The notes: generated from the sequence alone by a model not told the origin. A stretch of 64,000 nt of DNA from Streptomyces alboflavus (GCF_000716675.1 NZ_JNXT01000059.1:75295-139294), one strand, 5' to 3'. Positions 33,417 through 46,190 are shown, counted from the stretch's first letter. Translations and numbers: made by a program.

Positions 33417-34676
33417 CTACCGCGCGTCGGGCGGCGTCTCGTCCCCGGGCCCCGACACCAGGCGCCGCACGCGCGCGAGGAGGGACGATCCGTCGCGGCG
33501 ACGGTGCCCGTGCACGCGCGGGTCGTCCATGACGTCGTACCGCTTCACGTACGCCCCCAGGAAGGCCTGCAGCGTCGCAACCGCCGGGATGGCGACCAGG
33601 GCGCCGACCGCGCCGAGGAGCGCCGTGCCGGCGATGACCGACCCGAAGGCGACCGCCGGGTGGATGTCCACGCTCTTGGCGGTGAGCTTGGGCTGCAGGA
33701 CGTAGTTCTCGAACTGCTGATAGATCACGACGAAGATCAGCACCCACAGCGCGTACCAGGGGTCCACGGTGAAGGCGATCAGCATCGGCAAGGCGCCCGC
33801 GAGATAGGTGCCGATCGTCGGGATGAACTGCGAGACCAGGCCGACCCACACCGCGAGCACGGGGGCGTAGGGAACTTCGAGGACCTGGAGCAGGATGTAG
33901 TGCGCGATCCCGGAGATCAGCGCCATCAGACCGCGGGAGTAGAGATAGCCGCCGGTCTTGTTGACCGCGATCTCCCAGGCGCGCAGGACCTCGGCCTGCT
34001 TGGCGGGCGGCAGCACGGAGCACAGCGCGCGCCGCAGCCGGGGCCCGTCGGCGGCGAAGTAGAACGAGAACAGCAGGATCGTCAGGAGCTGGAAGAGACC
34101 ACCGAGCACCTGGGCGGAGACATCCAGGACACCGCTCGCGCTGTTCTGGACGTACTTCCGCAGCCAGTCGGAGTGGATGAGGCTGTCCTGGACCTCGACC
34201 CGGGACAGGTCCGTGTCGAAGGTCATGTTGATCCAGCGGATGACCTTGTCCAGATAGTCGGGGAAGTCCTCGACCATGTCGACGATCTGGCCCGCGAGCA
34301 TGGATCCCATCATGGTGATGAAGCCCGCGCTCGCGATCAACACGCCCAGGAAGACGATGGCCGTGGCCAGGCCCCTGCGCAGCCCGCGGGCCGCCATCCA
34401 GCTCACGGCGGGCTCGACGGCGAGCGCCAGGAAGAACGCGATCAAGATATTGATCAACAGACCGGTGAGCTGGTGGAAGGCCCAGCTGCCGAGCTGGAAA
34501 CAGGCGACCAGAGCGAGCGCGAGCACCATGGCGCGCGGCAGCCAGCGCGGCATGCCGGCGCCACGGGCCTGCTCCGCCGAGGGAGGCTGGGCGGACGGGG
34601 CGGTGCCGGGCGCTGCTGCCTCGGGGGTGATCTGTGCGGTCTCGTCTGTGGGTGCCACCGTGCCAGTCTCGCCCAC
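33417..34676 (-). CDS. AI-2E family transporter (PF01594-type permease)
   Basis: A 419-residue membrane protein with about eight TM helices and the family's long central extracytoplasmic or amphipathic segment (about 125-195). Diagnostic blocks: LLINILIAFFLALAVEPAVSW, SRGLMALISGIAHYILLQVL, GLVSQFIPTIGTYLAGALP and VLQPKLTAKSVDIHPAVAF. Members export small molecules or ions; the AI-2 role is not general. The N-terminal 40 residues and the C-terminal 40 are disordered. GTG at 34676 is used; another in-frame GTG seven codons inside is possible. Confidence 0.9.
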   Translation of the reverse strand: MGETGTVAPTDETAQITPEAAAPGTAPSAQPPSAEQARGAGMPRWLPRAMVLALALVACFQLGSWAFHQLTGLLINILIAFFLALAVEPAVSWMAARGLRRGLATAIVFLGVLIASAGFITMMGSMLAGQIVDMVEDFPDYLDKVIRWINMTFDTDLSRVEVQDSLIHSDWLRKYVQNSASGVLDVSAQVLGGLFQLLTILLFSFYFAADGPRLRRALCSVLPPAKQAEVLRAWEIAVNKTGGYLYSRGLMALISGIAHYILLQVLEVPYAPVLAVWVGLVSQFIPTIGTYLAGALPMLIAFTVDPWYALWVLIFVVIYQQFENYVLQPKLTAKSVDIHPAVAFGSVIAGTALLGAVGALVAIPAVATLQAFLGAYVKRYDVMDDPRVHGHRRRDGSSLLARVRRLVSGPGDETPPDAR

Positions 34677-34710
34677 GCCACGACCGTTCTGCCGCCGCCC
34701 CCGGATTTAG

Positions 34711-34736
34711 CGGTCTCTACGCGCGCGTGGAGACCG
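34711..34736 (-). terminator. Hairpin downstream of the DUF3046 gene
   Basis: CGGTCTC and GAGACCG enclose further A-T/G-C pairs (an 11-bp stem with one wobble). It lies between DUF3046 and the permease gene on the minus strand and may terminate the former. Confidence 0.6.
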
Positions 34737-34783
34737 TCACCACGTACGTGAAGGCACGCCCTCCGCGACTGAGCTGCCCTGTG

Positions 34784-34978
34784 TCAGCGGTTTTCAGCCG
34801 GTACGTTCATGGCCGAGCACACCGCCCGCCACACGTCCTTCGCCTCCCAGCCCGCGTCAAGGGCCTGGTGCACCGTGCGCCCGCCGAGCTCCGTCATCAC
34901 ATGATCGCGCGCGAAGGTCTCGGCGTACCCCGCGCCGAAGTGAGCCGCCATCCGCTGCCAGAAGACCGTCAACCGCAT
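34784..34978 (-). CDS. DUF3046 family protein
   Basis: A 64-residue conserved actinobacterial protein (PF11248 type): MRLTVFWQRMAAHFGAGYAE, FARDHVMTELGGRTVHQALD and AWEAKDVWRAVCSAMNVP-like helices. It is consistently found near recA-recX in actinomycetes, function unknown. It appears helical and cytoplasmic. It is divergent from the toroid-like gene at 35058. Confidence 0.9.
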   Translation of the reverse strand: MRLTVFWQRMAAHFGAGYAETFARDHVMTELGGRTVHQALDAGWEAKDVWRAVCSAMNVPAENR

Positions 34979-35045
34979 GCGTCCAGTATCGCGCCCCTGA
35001 GAGTGCAGCCCCGCACAGAGGGCTTCCCCCAGCCGCGTTCCGCCC

Positions 35046-35060
35046 TACCTTCTGAACATG
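35046..35060 (+). promoter_or_regulatory. -10 element with leaderless start
   Basis: TACCTT (35046-35051), six bases, then the ATG at 35058; no ribosome binding site is present. Same layout as at 7528 and 44130. Confidence 0.5.
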
Positions 35061-36014
35061 GCCGAAAACGGAGCGTCCCCGCACACCGCTTCCTCCCCGT
35101 CGCCGTCCTCCCCGCTGCGCCGCGCCGAGCAGTTCGTCTGGCTCACCGCGCGCGTGCTCGAACAGCGACGGTTCGCGTACCACTTCCTGGACGGCGGCAC
35201 CGGGAGCGCCGACGCGGTGGAGACAGCGCTGGCCGCGTACGGCAACGAGGACGGGGGGTACGGCCACGCGCTCGAACCCGACCTGCGCGGGCCGGTCAGC
35301 CAGCCGCTGCACACCGGGCACGCGCTGCGCGTCCTGGACTCAATCCAGCGCTGCGGCGGCATGCGCGTGGAGCGGGTGTGCCGCTATCTGACCTCGGTGT
35401 CGACACCGGACGGCGCGCTCCCTGCGATCCATCCCAGCCAGCGCGGCTACCCCTCGGCGCCGTTCGTGCCCGTGGTGGCCGACCCGCCCAGCGAACTGCT
35501 CGCCACGGGTCCTGTGGTGGGCCTGCTGCACCGCAACGAGGTGTGGCACGCCTGGCTGTTCCGGGCCACCGACTTCTGCTGGCAGACCGTGGAGAGCCTG
35601 GAGAAGTCGCATCCGTACGAGATCCAGGCCGCCGTCGCCTTCCTGGACGGCGCGCCCGACCGCCCGCGCGCGGAGGCGGCCGCCGACCGGCTGGGCAGGC
35701 TGGTCCGCGAGCAGCGCCTGGCGGTCCTCGACCCGGAGCAGGCCGACGCCAACCCGGTCTCCCCGGGGTACGGCCCCGGGGAGCATCACTTCGCGTACGA
35801 CTTCGCCAAGGCTCCGGAGTCGCTCGCCCGCGCGTGGTTCACGGATGACGAGATGACACGCTCCCTGGACTTCCTCGCGAACGAGCAACAAGGAGACGGC
35901 GGTTGGCCGATCCGGTGGCGTCAGTGGGCGCCGGGCACGGCCTTGGAGTGCCGTCCGATCGTCACGGTCGAGGCGCTGCGCACGCTGCGGGCGTACGGGC
36001 GGTCCATCGGCTGA
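35058..36014 (+). CDS. Hypothetical protein with prenyltransferase/terpene-cyclase-like toroid repeats
   Basis: A 318-residue cytoplasmic protein. Repeated patterns such as YGNEDGGYGHALEPDLRGP, VCRYLTSVSTPDGALPAIHP and FLANEQQGDGGWPIRW resemble the QW-type repeats of alpha/alpha-toroid enzymes (squalene cyclase and prenyltransferase folds). The usual catalytic DxDD is not seen, so I would not assign cyclase activity. Streptomyces orthologs are hypothetical proteins. Probably leaderless. It converges on azlD. Confidence 0.75.
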   Translation: MAENGASPHTASSPSPSSPLRRAEQFVWLTARVLEQRRFAYHFLDGGTGSADAVETALAAYGNEDGGYGHALEPDLRGPVSQPLHTGHALRVLDSIQRCGGMRVERVCRYLTSVSTPDGALPAIHPSQRGYPSAPFVPVVADPPSELLATGPVVGLLHRNEVWHAWLFRATDFCWQTVESLEKSHPYEIQAAVAFLDGAPDRPRAEAAADRLGRLVREQRLAVLDPEQADANPVSPGYGPGEHHFAYDFAKAPESLARAWFTDDEMTRSLDFLANEQQGDGGWPIRWRQWAPGTALECRPIVTVEALRTLRAYGRSIG

Positions 36015-36053
36015 CGGCCCGCCTGGGCACACCGCGGTGCGGCCCTCCGGTGC

Positions 36054-36362
36054 TCACCCCGCCAGGGCCCGCACGCCCGCCGTGACGACGACGGCCGCCC
36101 CGATGACCACCAGGAAGGGCGCCCGCAACAGCAGCGCCAGGGCGGCTGCGGCCAGGCCCGCCGCCTTGGCGTCGAGCACGAGCACCCGGCCGTCGGCGAA
36201 GGCCTGCTGGGCCGTGAGGGCGGCGAGCAGGGCCACCGGCAGCAGGGCGGCCGTGCGCTGGACGAGCGGCCGCTCCAGGGCGCCCGCGGGCACGAGCAGG
36301 CCCGCGAGCTTGACGGCGTAGCAGCCGACGACCGTCACGGCGATGGCGATCCAGATGTTCAA
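36054..36362 (-). CDS. azlD: Branched-chain amino acid exporter small subunit, AzlD family
   Basis: A 102-residue, four-helix membrane protein (LNIWIAIAVTVVGCYAVKLAG, AALLPVALLAALTAQQAF, LDAKAAGLAAAALALLLR, FLVVIGAAVVVTAGVRAL). It pairs with AzlC to export branched-chain amino acids or analogs. The only sensible start is TTG at 36362, whose last base overlaps the azlC stop (TTGA), so translation is coupled to azlC. Length is typical of the family. Confidence 0.87.
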   Translation of the reverse strand: MNIWIAIAVTVVGCYAVKLAGLLVPAGALERPLVQRTAALLPVALLAALTAQQAFADGRVLVLDAKAAGLAAAALALLLRAPFLVVIGAAVVVTAGVRALAG

Positions 36363-37183
36363 CGGTCTTCCCCTTGCGCGCTGTCGTCGGATGCCTGCTG
36401 TGCTCGCTGTGTTCTGCGCCCCTCTACGCGTTTGTGGCCCTCTACGTAGAGGACGACCGGGACAGCGAGAGCGGCGGCGAGGACCGGCACTCCGGAGGGC
36501 AGCACCGGCAGCAGTCCGAGTCCCAGGAGGACGGCGACGGCCGCGACCGCCCGCTGCGTCGTGGTCCGCACCATCGGCGCGAGCAGCGCGAGGAACACGG
36601 CGGGACCGGCGGCGTCGAGCCCCCAGGTGGCGGTGTCCCCGATGGCCTCCGCGCCGAGGGCGCCCAGGAACGTCGAGAGGTTCCACAGGAGGTAGAGGCT
36701 GACTCCGGTGACGACGAAACCGATCCGTGCCGCGCGCCGGCCGTGCTGCGCCAGCGAGACGGCCGTCGTCTCGTCGATCACCATGTGGGCGGCGAGCGGA
36801 CGCACCGCGCGCGGGAGGGCGAGCAGTTGGGAGAGCCTGATCCCGTAGAAGGCGTTGCGCATGCTGAGGAAGACGGCGCCCACGGCGGCCGTGAACGGGC
36901 TCCCGCCCCCGGCGAGCGCGCCGACCAGCGCGAACTGGGAGGCGCCTGTGAAGGCCAGCAGGCTCAGCACGCAGGTCTGGAGCACGGTGAGGCCGCTCCC
37001 GGCCGACGTCACCCCGAAGGCGAAGCCGGAGAGGCCTACGGCGATTCCGACACCGAGGGCGTCGCGGACGACAGCGGAGTCGGGACGGGCCGGACCGGGA
37101 CCGGCGCCGACCGCGGGGCCCGGGGCCTCAGGGGCTGCTTCGGAGTGCCCGGGTATGTCTGGGGATGATGTTCGCTCTGCCAC
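36359..37183 (-). CDS. azlC: Branched-chain amino acid exporter large subunit, AzlC family
   Basis: A 274-residue membrane permease with about seven TM helices. Family blocks: GFAFGVTSAGSGLTVLQTC, LLAFTGASQFALVGALAGG, FLSMRNAFYGIRLSQLL, MVIDETTAVSLAQ and TWGLDAAGPAVFLALLAP. The N-terminal 35 residues are Pro/Gly-rich. The start at 37183 puts its first 148 bp over the end of the AraC-like gene in another frame; no later start codon fits, so the overlap may be real. The C-terminus has a charged tail. Translationally coupled to azlD. Confidence 0.9.
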   Translation of the reverse strand: MAERTSSPDIPGHSEAAPEAPGPAVGAGPGPARPDSAVVRDALGVGIAVGLSGFAFGVTSAGSGLTVLQTCVLSLLAFTGASQFALVGALAGGGSPFTAAVGAVFLSMRNAFYGIRLSQLLALPRAVRPLAAHMVIDETTAVSLAQHGRRAARIGFVVTGVSLYLLWNLSTFLGALGAEAIGDTATWGLDAAGPAVFLALLAPMVRTTTQRAVAAVAVLLGLGLLPVLPSGVPVLAAALAVPVVLYVEGHKRVEGRRTQRAQQASDDSAQGEDR

Positions 37184-38046
37184 CCCCCGGACGCTACGAG
37201 GGGCAGGTCGGGGCGGTCTTGTACGTTCTTGCGCTCCCGCTGGTAGGCACCCGGGGGCACCCCGACGATCCGCGCGAAGTGCCGGTTGAGGTGCGGCTGG
37301 TCGGTGAAGCCGACGGCGACGGCCGCCTCCGCGGGGCTCGTACCGGCGTCCAGGAGGTGGCGGGCGCGCCGCACGCGCGCGTCGGTGAGCCAGGCGTGCG
37401 GCGGCATGCCGTACGCGTCGCGGAAGGCCCGCAGCAGGGCGAAGGAGCTGACGCCGAGACCGGCGGCAAGGCGCTCCAGGCTCGGCGGGTCGACGAGCCG
37501 TTCCTCCAGGACGGCACGCGCGCGTGCCGCGACCCGCGCGCCCGCGGAGCGCACACCGCGCTGCGGCAGGTTGCCGCCGTTCGACCGCAGCAGCCGGGTG
37601 ACGGCGACTCGCAGGAACGTGTCGGCGGCGAGCGCGTTGCCCTCCTCGGCCGCCCGCAGGACCCGGTGGACCAGGGCCACGGCGTACGGGTCGTCGAGGA
37701 CCGGCAGGACGAAGCCGGGCGTCCCCCGCAGGGTGGTCGTCTCCCTGGCGATGGCGGCGACCACGTCGGGGGCCGGATAGACGGCTCCGTAGCGCCAGCC
37801 CTCAGGGTCTCCGGCGCGGCCAGTGTGCGGGGTGTCGGGGTTGATCAGGGCGATACTGCCGGGTCCGGCGTGCCGGTCGGCGCCGGTGTGCTGGAACACG
37901 TCGACGCCCTCGCGGATCGCCGCCATCACGAAGTGCTCGTGGGTGTGGCGCGCGAACGTCTTGCGGACGTAGTGGGCGCGCAGCAGGTCCACGCCGGGCA
38001 GCTCGGCGTACGTCCAGTGCCGTGCCTGCTCCGCCGAACCAGCCAT
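37036..38046 (-). CDS. AraC-family transcriptional regulator
   Basis: A 336-residue regulator. The N-terminal cupin-like sensing domain (about 10-150) has HTHEHFVMAAIREG and PGSIALINPDTPHTG; the C-terminal double HTH (about 185-285) has LERLAAGLGVSSFALLRAFRD and AAVAVGFTDQPHLNRHFAR with GVPPGAYQ. Such proteins with this cupin commonly sense amino acids and control exporters such as AzlCD (inference). Beyond residue 290 the sequence is a low-complexity extension that overlaps azlC by 148 bp and is probably not conserved. It is divergent from lhr across 89 bp. Confidence 0.88.
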   Translation of the reverse strand: MAGSAEQARHWTYAELPGVDLLRAHYVRKTFARHTHEHFVMAAIREGVDVFQHTGADRHAGPGSIALINPDTPHTGRAGDPEGWRYGAVYPAPDVVAAIARETTTLRGTPGFVLPVLDDPYAVALVHRVLRAAEEGNALAADTFLRVAVTRLLRSNGGNLPQRGVRSAGARVAARARAVLEERLVDPPSLERLAAGLGVSSFALLRAFRDAYGMPPHAWLTDARVRRARHLLDAGTSPAEAAVAVGFTDQPHLNRHFARIVGVPPGAYQRERKNVQDRPDLPLVASGGWQSEHHPQTYPGTPKQPLRPRAPRSAPVPVRPVPTPLSSATPSVSESP

Positions 38047-38106
38047 ACCTCCATTCTGCGCCCGTCCGGCGCTTCGAGTGCAAGCCCTTTTCGCAGGTCG
38101 GAGCCA

Positions 38107-38135
38107 TTGTCAGTGGCGGGGTGCACGATGGGGTC

Positions 38136-38138
<3 letters not shown>
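38107..38138 (+). promoter_or_regulatory. RecA-NDp type, apparently leaderless promoter of lhr
   Basis: TTGTCAGTG (38107-38115), exactly 8 bp, then CACGAT (38124-38129), then 6 bp to the ATG at 38136. The -35 block is identical to that before recA in this window. The -10 is weaker (C instead of T at the first position). Transcription would start at the initiation codon. Confidence 0.7.
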
Positions 38139-42812
<4,674 letters not shown>

Positions 42813-42908
42813 CCTCCCCTGACACCACCGACCTGGGCCTCCCCCTCCCCCACATCACAACCACCCCGGCCCGGGACCGCGCCCCCAGACAGAAGGCCGG
42901 ACGAGGAG

Positions 42909-42983
42909 CCCCACCGGACCGAAGGACGAATGCTCGCCCCCCACCGGACCGAAAACTGAATTGGGAACCCCCACCGAACCGAT
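42909..42983 (+). repeat. Three copies of a 30-bp-period repeat
   Basis: CCACCGGACCGA occurs at 42911 and 42941 and as CCACCGAACCGA at 42971, each preceded by two or more C and exactly 30 bp apart; the sequence between copies is not conserved. A related AACCGGA motif flanks the next element on both sides. Confidence 0.8.
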
Positions 42984-43002
42984 CCCCGCAATCCGAACCG
43001 GA

Positions 43003-43107
43003 GGGGCCGTGCCGGTATGTCCGCGCGCAGCTCGGCCCACCACGAGGGGCGTACACAAAACGTAGGCGACGCCACACACGCGAGCACGGACATACCGGCA
43101 CGGCCCC
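43003..43107. repeat. 105-bp MITE-like element with 21-bp terminal inverted repeats
   Basis: GGGGCCGTGCCGGTATGTCC plus G at 43003-43023 is the exact reverse complement of 43087-43107, enclosing 63 bp that itself has a short GGCGT/ACGCC pairing. It has no coding capacity. Ends are sharp: pairing fails just outside. AACCGGA abuts the left end and recurs 6 bp past the right end. It could be a miniature mobile element, a structured RNA or a large terminator. Confidence 0.75.
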
Positions 43108-43202
43108 GCACCCAACCGGACAGAGGGCGAAAGGACAGCAACCCCTAACGACCCCCCCCCATCCCAAGGCGCCCCCGCCAGCAAAAGTGGAACGCTACCC
43201 CC

Positions 43203-44003
43203 ATGCCCGAAGGAGACACCGTCCACCAATCCGCCCACCGCCTCCACACAGCCCTCTCCGGCCACCCCCTCACCCGCTCCGACCTCCGCGTCCCCAAACT
43301 CGCCACCACCGACCTGACCACCCGCACCGTCCTGGACGTCACCGCCCGCGGCAAACACCTCCTCACCCGAGTGGAAGGCGGCCTCACCCTCCACTCCCAC
43401 CTGGGCATGGACGGCTCCTGGCGCGTGTACACCCCCCAGGAGCGCTGGCGCGGCGGCCCCACCCACCAGATCCGCGCCATCCTCGCCACCGCGGACCACA
43501 CAGCCGTCGGCTACCGCCTGCCGGTCCTGGAACTGCTCCGCACGACCGACGAACACCACGCCGTGGGCCACCTGGGCCCCGACCTCCTGGGCCCGGACTG
43601 GGACCCGGAACTGGCGCTGCGGAACCTGCGGGCGGACCCGGAGCGCGCCCTGGGCGAGGCACTGCTCGACCAACGGAATCTCGCGGGCATCGGCAACATC
43701 TACAAGAGCGAACTGTGCTTCCTGCTCAGGGCCACCCCTTGGCTCCCGGTCGGCGAGCTGTCCGAGGAGCAGGCGACGCGCCTCCCGACCTTGGCGAAGA
43801 AGCTCCTGGAGGCGAACCGCGACCGCCCGGCCCGCACGACGACGGGCAGCACCCGCCCCGGCCAACGCCTGTACGTCTACGGCCGCGCACCCCGCCCCTG
43901 CCTGCGCTGCGGCACCCCCCTGCGCGCGGCGGACCAGGGCGACCCGACCCGCAGACGCCCCACGTACTGGTGCCCGACCTGCCAACAGGGCCCCACCCCC
44001 TAG
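43203..44003 (+). CDS. Fpg/Nei-family DNA glycosylase (endonuclease VIII-like)
   Basis: A 266-residue bifunctional glycosylase/AP lyase for oxidised bases. The N-terminus is MPEGDTV, with catalytic P2 and E3 and the GDT variant typical of Nei rather than Fpg. K51 in ARGKHLL is the conserved beta-hairpin lysine, the helix-two-turn-helix has LLDQRNLAGIGNIYKSELCF, and the C-terminal zinc finger is CLRCGTPL to WCPTCQ. All key residues are present. It lies 390 bp after the lhr helicase gene on the same strand, a DNA-repair neighbour. Confidence 0.93.
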   Translation: MPEGDTVHQSAHRLHTALSGHPLTRSDLRVPKLATTDLTTRTVLDVTARGKHLLTRVEGGLTLHSHLGMDGSWRVYTPQERWRGGPTHQIRAILATADHTAVGYRLPVLELLRTTDEHHAVGHLGPDLLGPDWDPELALRNLRADPERALGEALLDQRNLAGIGNIYKSELCFLLRATPWLPVGELSEEQATRLPTLAKKLLEANRDRPARTTTGSTRPGQRLYVYGRAPRPCLRCGTPLRAADQGDPTRRRPTYWCPTCQQGPTP

Positions 44004-44018
44004 GAACAACGCAACGCT

Positions 44019-44094
44019 ACGCACCCACGCACCCACGCACCCACGCACCCACGCACCCACGCACCCACGCACCCACGCACCCACGCACCCACGC
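44019..44094 (+). repeat. 8-bp tandem repeat, nine units
   Basis: Nine perfect copies of ACGCACCC (44019-44090) and a partial tenth, ending 11 bp before the -35 hexamer of the following SDR gene. The array is between nei and that gene. The unit is not a multiple of three, and the array is non-coding. Confidence 0.95.
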
Positions 44095-44105
44095 GAACCA
44101 ACCAG

Positions 44106-44144
44106 TTGACGTCCCGTCAGATCCCGCCGTACGGTCCCGCCATG
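44106..44144 (+). promoter_or_regulatory. Leaderless promoter of the SDR gene
   Basis: TTGACG (44106-44111), an 18-bp spacer, TACGGT (44130-44135), then six bases to the ATG at 44142. This is a near-consensus vegetative promoter with transcription starting at the initiation codon. Confidence 0.8.
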
Positions 44145-44918
44145 CCCATAACGGCGTACGACCTCACCGACCGCACCGCGTTCGTCACAGGCGCCGCCAG
44201 CGGAATCGGCCGCGCCACCGCCGTGCTACTGGCCGAGGCGGGTGCGGCGGTGCACTGCGCCGACCGCGACGCCCAGGGCCTGAAGGAGACGGCGACCCAC
44301 ATCAAGTCGGACGGCGGCACGGCGTTCACGTACACCGTGGACGTCGCCGACAAAGAGCAGGTGGACGGGGCCGTAGCGGACGCGGCCGAGGCGACGGGCC
44401 GACTGGACGTGATGGCGGCCATCGCCGGGATCATGCACAGCAGCCCGGTCCTGGAGACCCGCGACGAGGACCTGGACCGGGTCCTGGGAGTGAACTTCAA
44501 GGGGGTCCTGTACGCGTGCCAGGCGGCGGCCCGGACGATGATCTCCGCGGGGACGGGCGGCAGCATCGTGACGATGGCGTCGAGCGCGGTCGACACCAGC
44601 CACCCCGGCCTGCTCTGCTACGCCTCGGCGAAGGCGGCCGTCGTACAGCTGACGAAGACGCTGGCGGCGGAGGTGGGTGAGCACGGAATCCGCGTCAACG
44701 CGGTGGCCCCGGGATGGACGCGTACGCCGATGACGCACCGGCACAAGGAGGAGGCGCAGGCGGCGACGGAGGCCGCGCTGGCCCGCAGGTCACCCCTGGG
44801 CAGGGTGGGCGAGCCAGAGGACGTGGCGCACGCCGTACTGCACCTGGCGTCGGACGCGTCGTCGTTCACGACGGGTCAGATCCTGCGCCCGAACGGCGGC
44901 GTCGCGATGCCGTGGTGA
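44142..44918 (+). CDS. Short-chain dehydrogenase/reductase (classical SDR)
   Basis: A 258-residue NAD(P)-dependent oxidoreductase with all classical motifs: TGAASGIG (about 16-23), CADRD for NAD preference, the AGIM equivalent of NNAG, the catalytic serine in VTMASSA, YASAK (Tyr and Lys) and the C-terminal PEDVAHAVLHLASDASSFTTG block before GQILRPNGG. The substrate is unknown. It has a clean leaderless promoter just after an 8-bp repeat array. Its 3' end overlaps the convergent small membrane gene by 53 bp. Confidence 0.92.
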   Translation: MPITAYDLTDRTAFVTGAASGIGRATAVLLAEAGAAVHCADRDAQGLKETATHIKSDGGTAFTYTVDVADKEQVDGAVADAAEATGRLDVMAAIAGIMHSSPVLETRDEDLDRVLGVNFKGVLYACQAAARTMISAGTGGSIVTMASSAVDTSHPGLLCYASAKAAVVQLTKTLAAEVGEHGIRVNAVAPGWTRTPMTHRHKEEAQAATEAALARRSPLGRVGEPEDVAHAVLHLASDASSFTTGQILRPNGGVAMPW

Positions 44919-45126
44919 CCTGTCTCGGTGGCCTGCGCCGAGCGACCCCCGCGGCCCGCGCCTTGGCCACACAGTGCACCGGGAGCAGGCTCAACCCCCA
45001 CCCGCCGGCCGCGACGGCCCCCTCCAGGACCCCCGCCTCGGGCGCCAGGGCGAGCCGGAAGACGGCCCACCACCACAGCGCGGAAAGCCCAAGGACGGGC
45101 GCCCACCGCACGACGCGCCACGGCAC
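44866..45126 (-). CDS. Small hypothetical membrane protein
   Basis: An 86-residue protein with two hydrophobic segments (VLGLSALWWWAVFRLALA and VAAGGWGLSLLPVHCVAKA) and a basic C-terminal tail. GTG at 45126 is preceded by GGAGGTGA at a spacing of five. No family is recognised. The tail overlaps the end of the SDR gene in the opposite strand. Coding bias is reasonable for the membrane part but weak for the tail. Confidence 0.55.
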   Translation of the reverse strand: MPWRVVRWAPVLGLSALWWWAVFRLALAPEAGVLEGAVAAGGWGLSLLPVHCVAKARAAGVARRRPPRQVTTASRRRRSGAGSDPS

Positions 45127-45540
45127 GGCTGTCACCTCCCGCCAGGGGCCGGGCCGACCGCGCGGCCGCGTACGGAGCCCGCCCGGACCGACTCCGGACG
45201 CGGGCTTTCCGAGTCTCCCCCGCCCCACCGACCCCCGCATCCGAAGAGCCCACAGCCATCCACATCACAGCCCGGCGCCCCCCGGCATGGTCCACACCAT
45301 CGGCACGACCGGTGCCGAGTCAGCCGTACCGACGACTGGAGGACGCCCGAGAACATCCCACGACCACGCCGGACCCGTCCGGTCCGCCAAGACAACCCCA
45401 CGGACCGCACGGGCCGACGGCACGGGCCGACCGCACAGGCCCCGACCTCACAGCCGCCTTCACAGACCCGACCTCACAGGTCAACCCGACAATCGAGCCC
45501 CCGCCCCCCCAAGGCGCCCCCAAGGGCGCCCCCGCCAGCC
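45127..45540. other. Gene-free 414-bp region
   Basis: Open frames exist on both strands but none has a ribosome binding site plus plausible protein sequence. The stretch near 45440-45480 has short ACCTCACAG repeats. Expected to hold the promoter of the small membrane gene and the 3' end of the dps transcript; I found no clear hairpin or -10 element. Confidence 0.6.
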
Positions 45541-46011
45541 CTATCCGTTCTCGGCCTGGAACATCCAGTGATGCTTCTCCAGATCGGCCGTGATCTGGAT
45601 GAAGATGTCCTGGCTGACCGGATCCGCGTCGCCGGTGGCCCCCACCCGCTCCCGCATCCGTGTGATCACCGCTCCGAGCGCGTCCACGAGCGCCCCGACC
45701 GCGTCGGTGTCCTTGACCCAGCCGTCGGGGACCTGGCCGATACCGCTGCTCGACGCGACCGTCCCGGCCCGCCCGTCGGGCGAGACACCGAGCGTGGAGG
45801 CGCGTTCGGCGACGGTGTCGGAGTGCAGCCGGGCGGTGTCCACGACCTCGTCGAGCTGCAGGTGCACGGAGCGGAAGCGCGGGCCGACCACGTTCCAGTG
45901 GATCTGCTTGGCCACCAGGGACAGGTCGACGAGGTCCACGAGGGCGCCCTGCAGCGCCTCGGACACAGTCTTCAGGTCGTCGTCGGGCAAGGGGCTCTTC
46001 ACGACGTACAT
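45541..46011 (-). CDS. dps: Dps-family ferritin-like DNA-binding protein
   Basis: A 156-residue Dps: a dodecameric iron-storage protein that protects the nucleoid. All five ferroxidase residues are present at the exact family spacing: H38 (KQIHWN), H50, D54, D65 and E69 (HSDTVAERAS). The N-terminus lacks a long basic tail, so DNA binding by tails is unlikely. ATG at 46011 has GGAGGAAA upstream. In S. coelicolor the copy beside clgR/cinA is one of three Dps genes, involved in stress and sporulation (from memory). Confidence 0.92.
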   Translation of the reverse strand: MYVVKSPLPDDDLKTVSEALQGALVDLVDLSLVAKQIHWNVVGPRFRSVHLQLDEVVDTARLHSDTVAERASTLGVSPDGRAGTVASSSGIGQVPDGWVKDTDAVGALVDALGAVITRMRERVGATGDADPVSQDIFIQITADLEKHHWMFQAENG

Positions 46012-46190
46012 CGTTTCCTCCGCGTCTTGACGGTCTTCGTGTCTCGGCTGTCCAAACAACGCCATCCAAAACACCATCAACCATCGCGCAAGCGCTTCAT
46101 TACGGCCACTTCGGGCACCACACGCACCACACGCAGGCAAGACACGAGCAGGCAAGAGCGCCGGACGGACCCGCGAGAAGACAGCAAAAA

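Larger units (their letters stand above)
42813..43202. other. 390-bp repeat-rich intergenic region between lhr and nei
   Basis: No credible coding sequence. The first 90 bp hold little. Three 30-bp-period repeats (42911-42983) and a 105-bp element with 21-bp terminal inverted repeats (43003-43107) follow; both are listed separately. A C-run is at about 43148-43158. No clear promoter for nei was found, although AACGCT near 43191 is a weak -10 candidate. Confidence 0.8.

Noticed and set aside
44019..44094. Possible CRISPR-like array
   Set aside because: The 8-bp units are directly adjacent with no spacers; it is a simple tandem repeat, and no cas genes are in the window.
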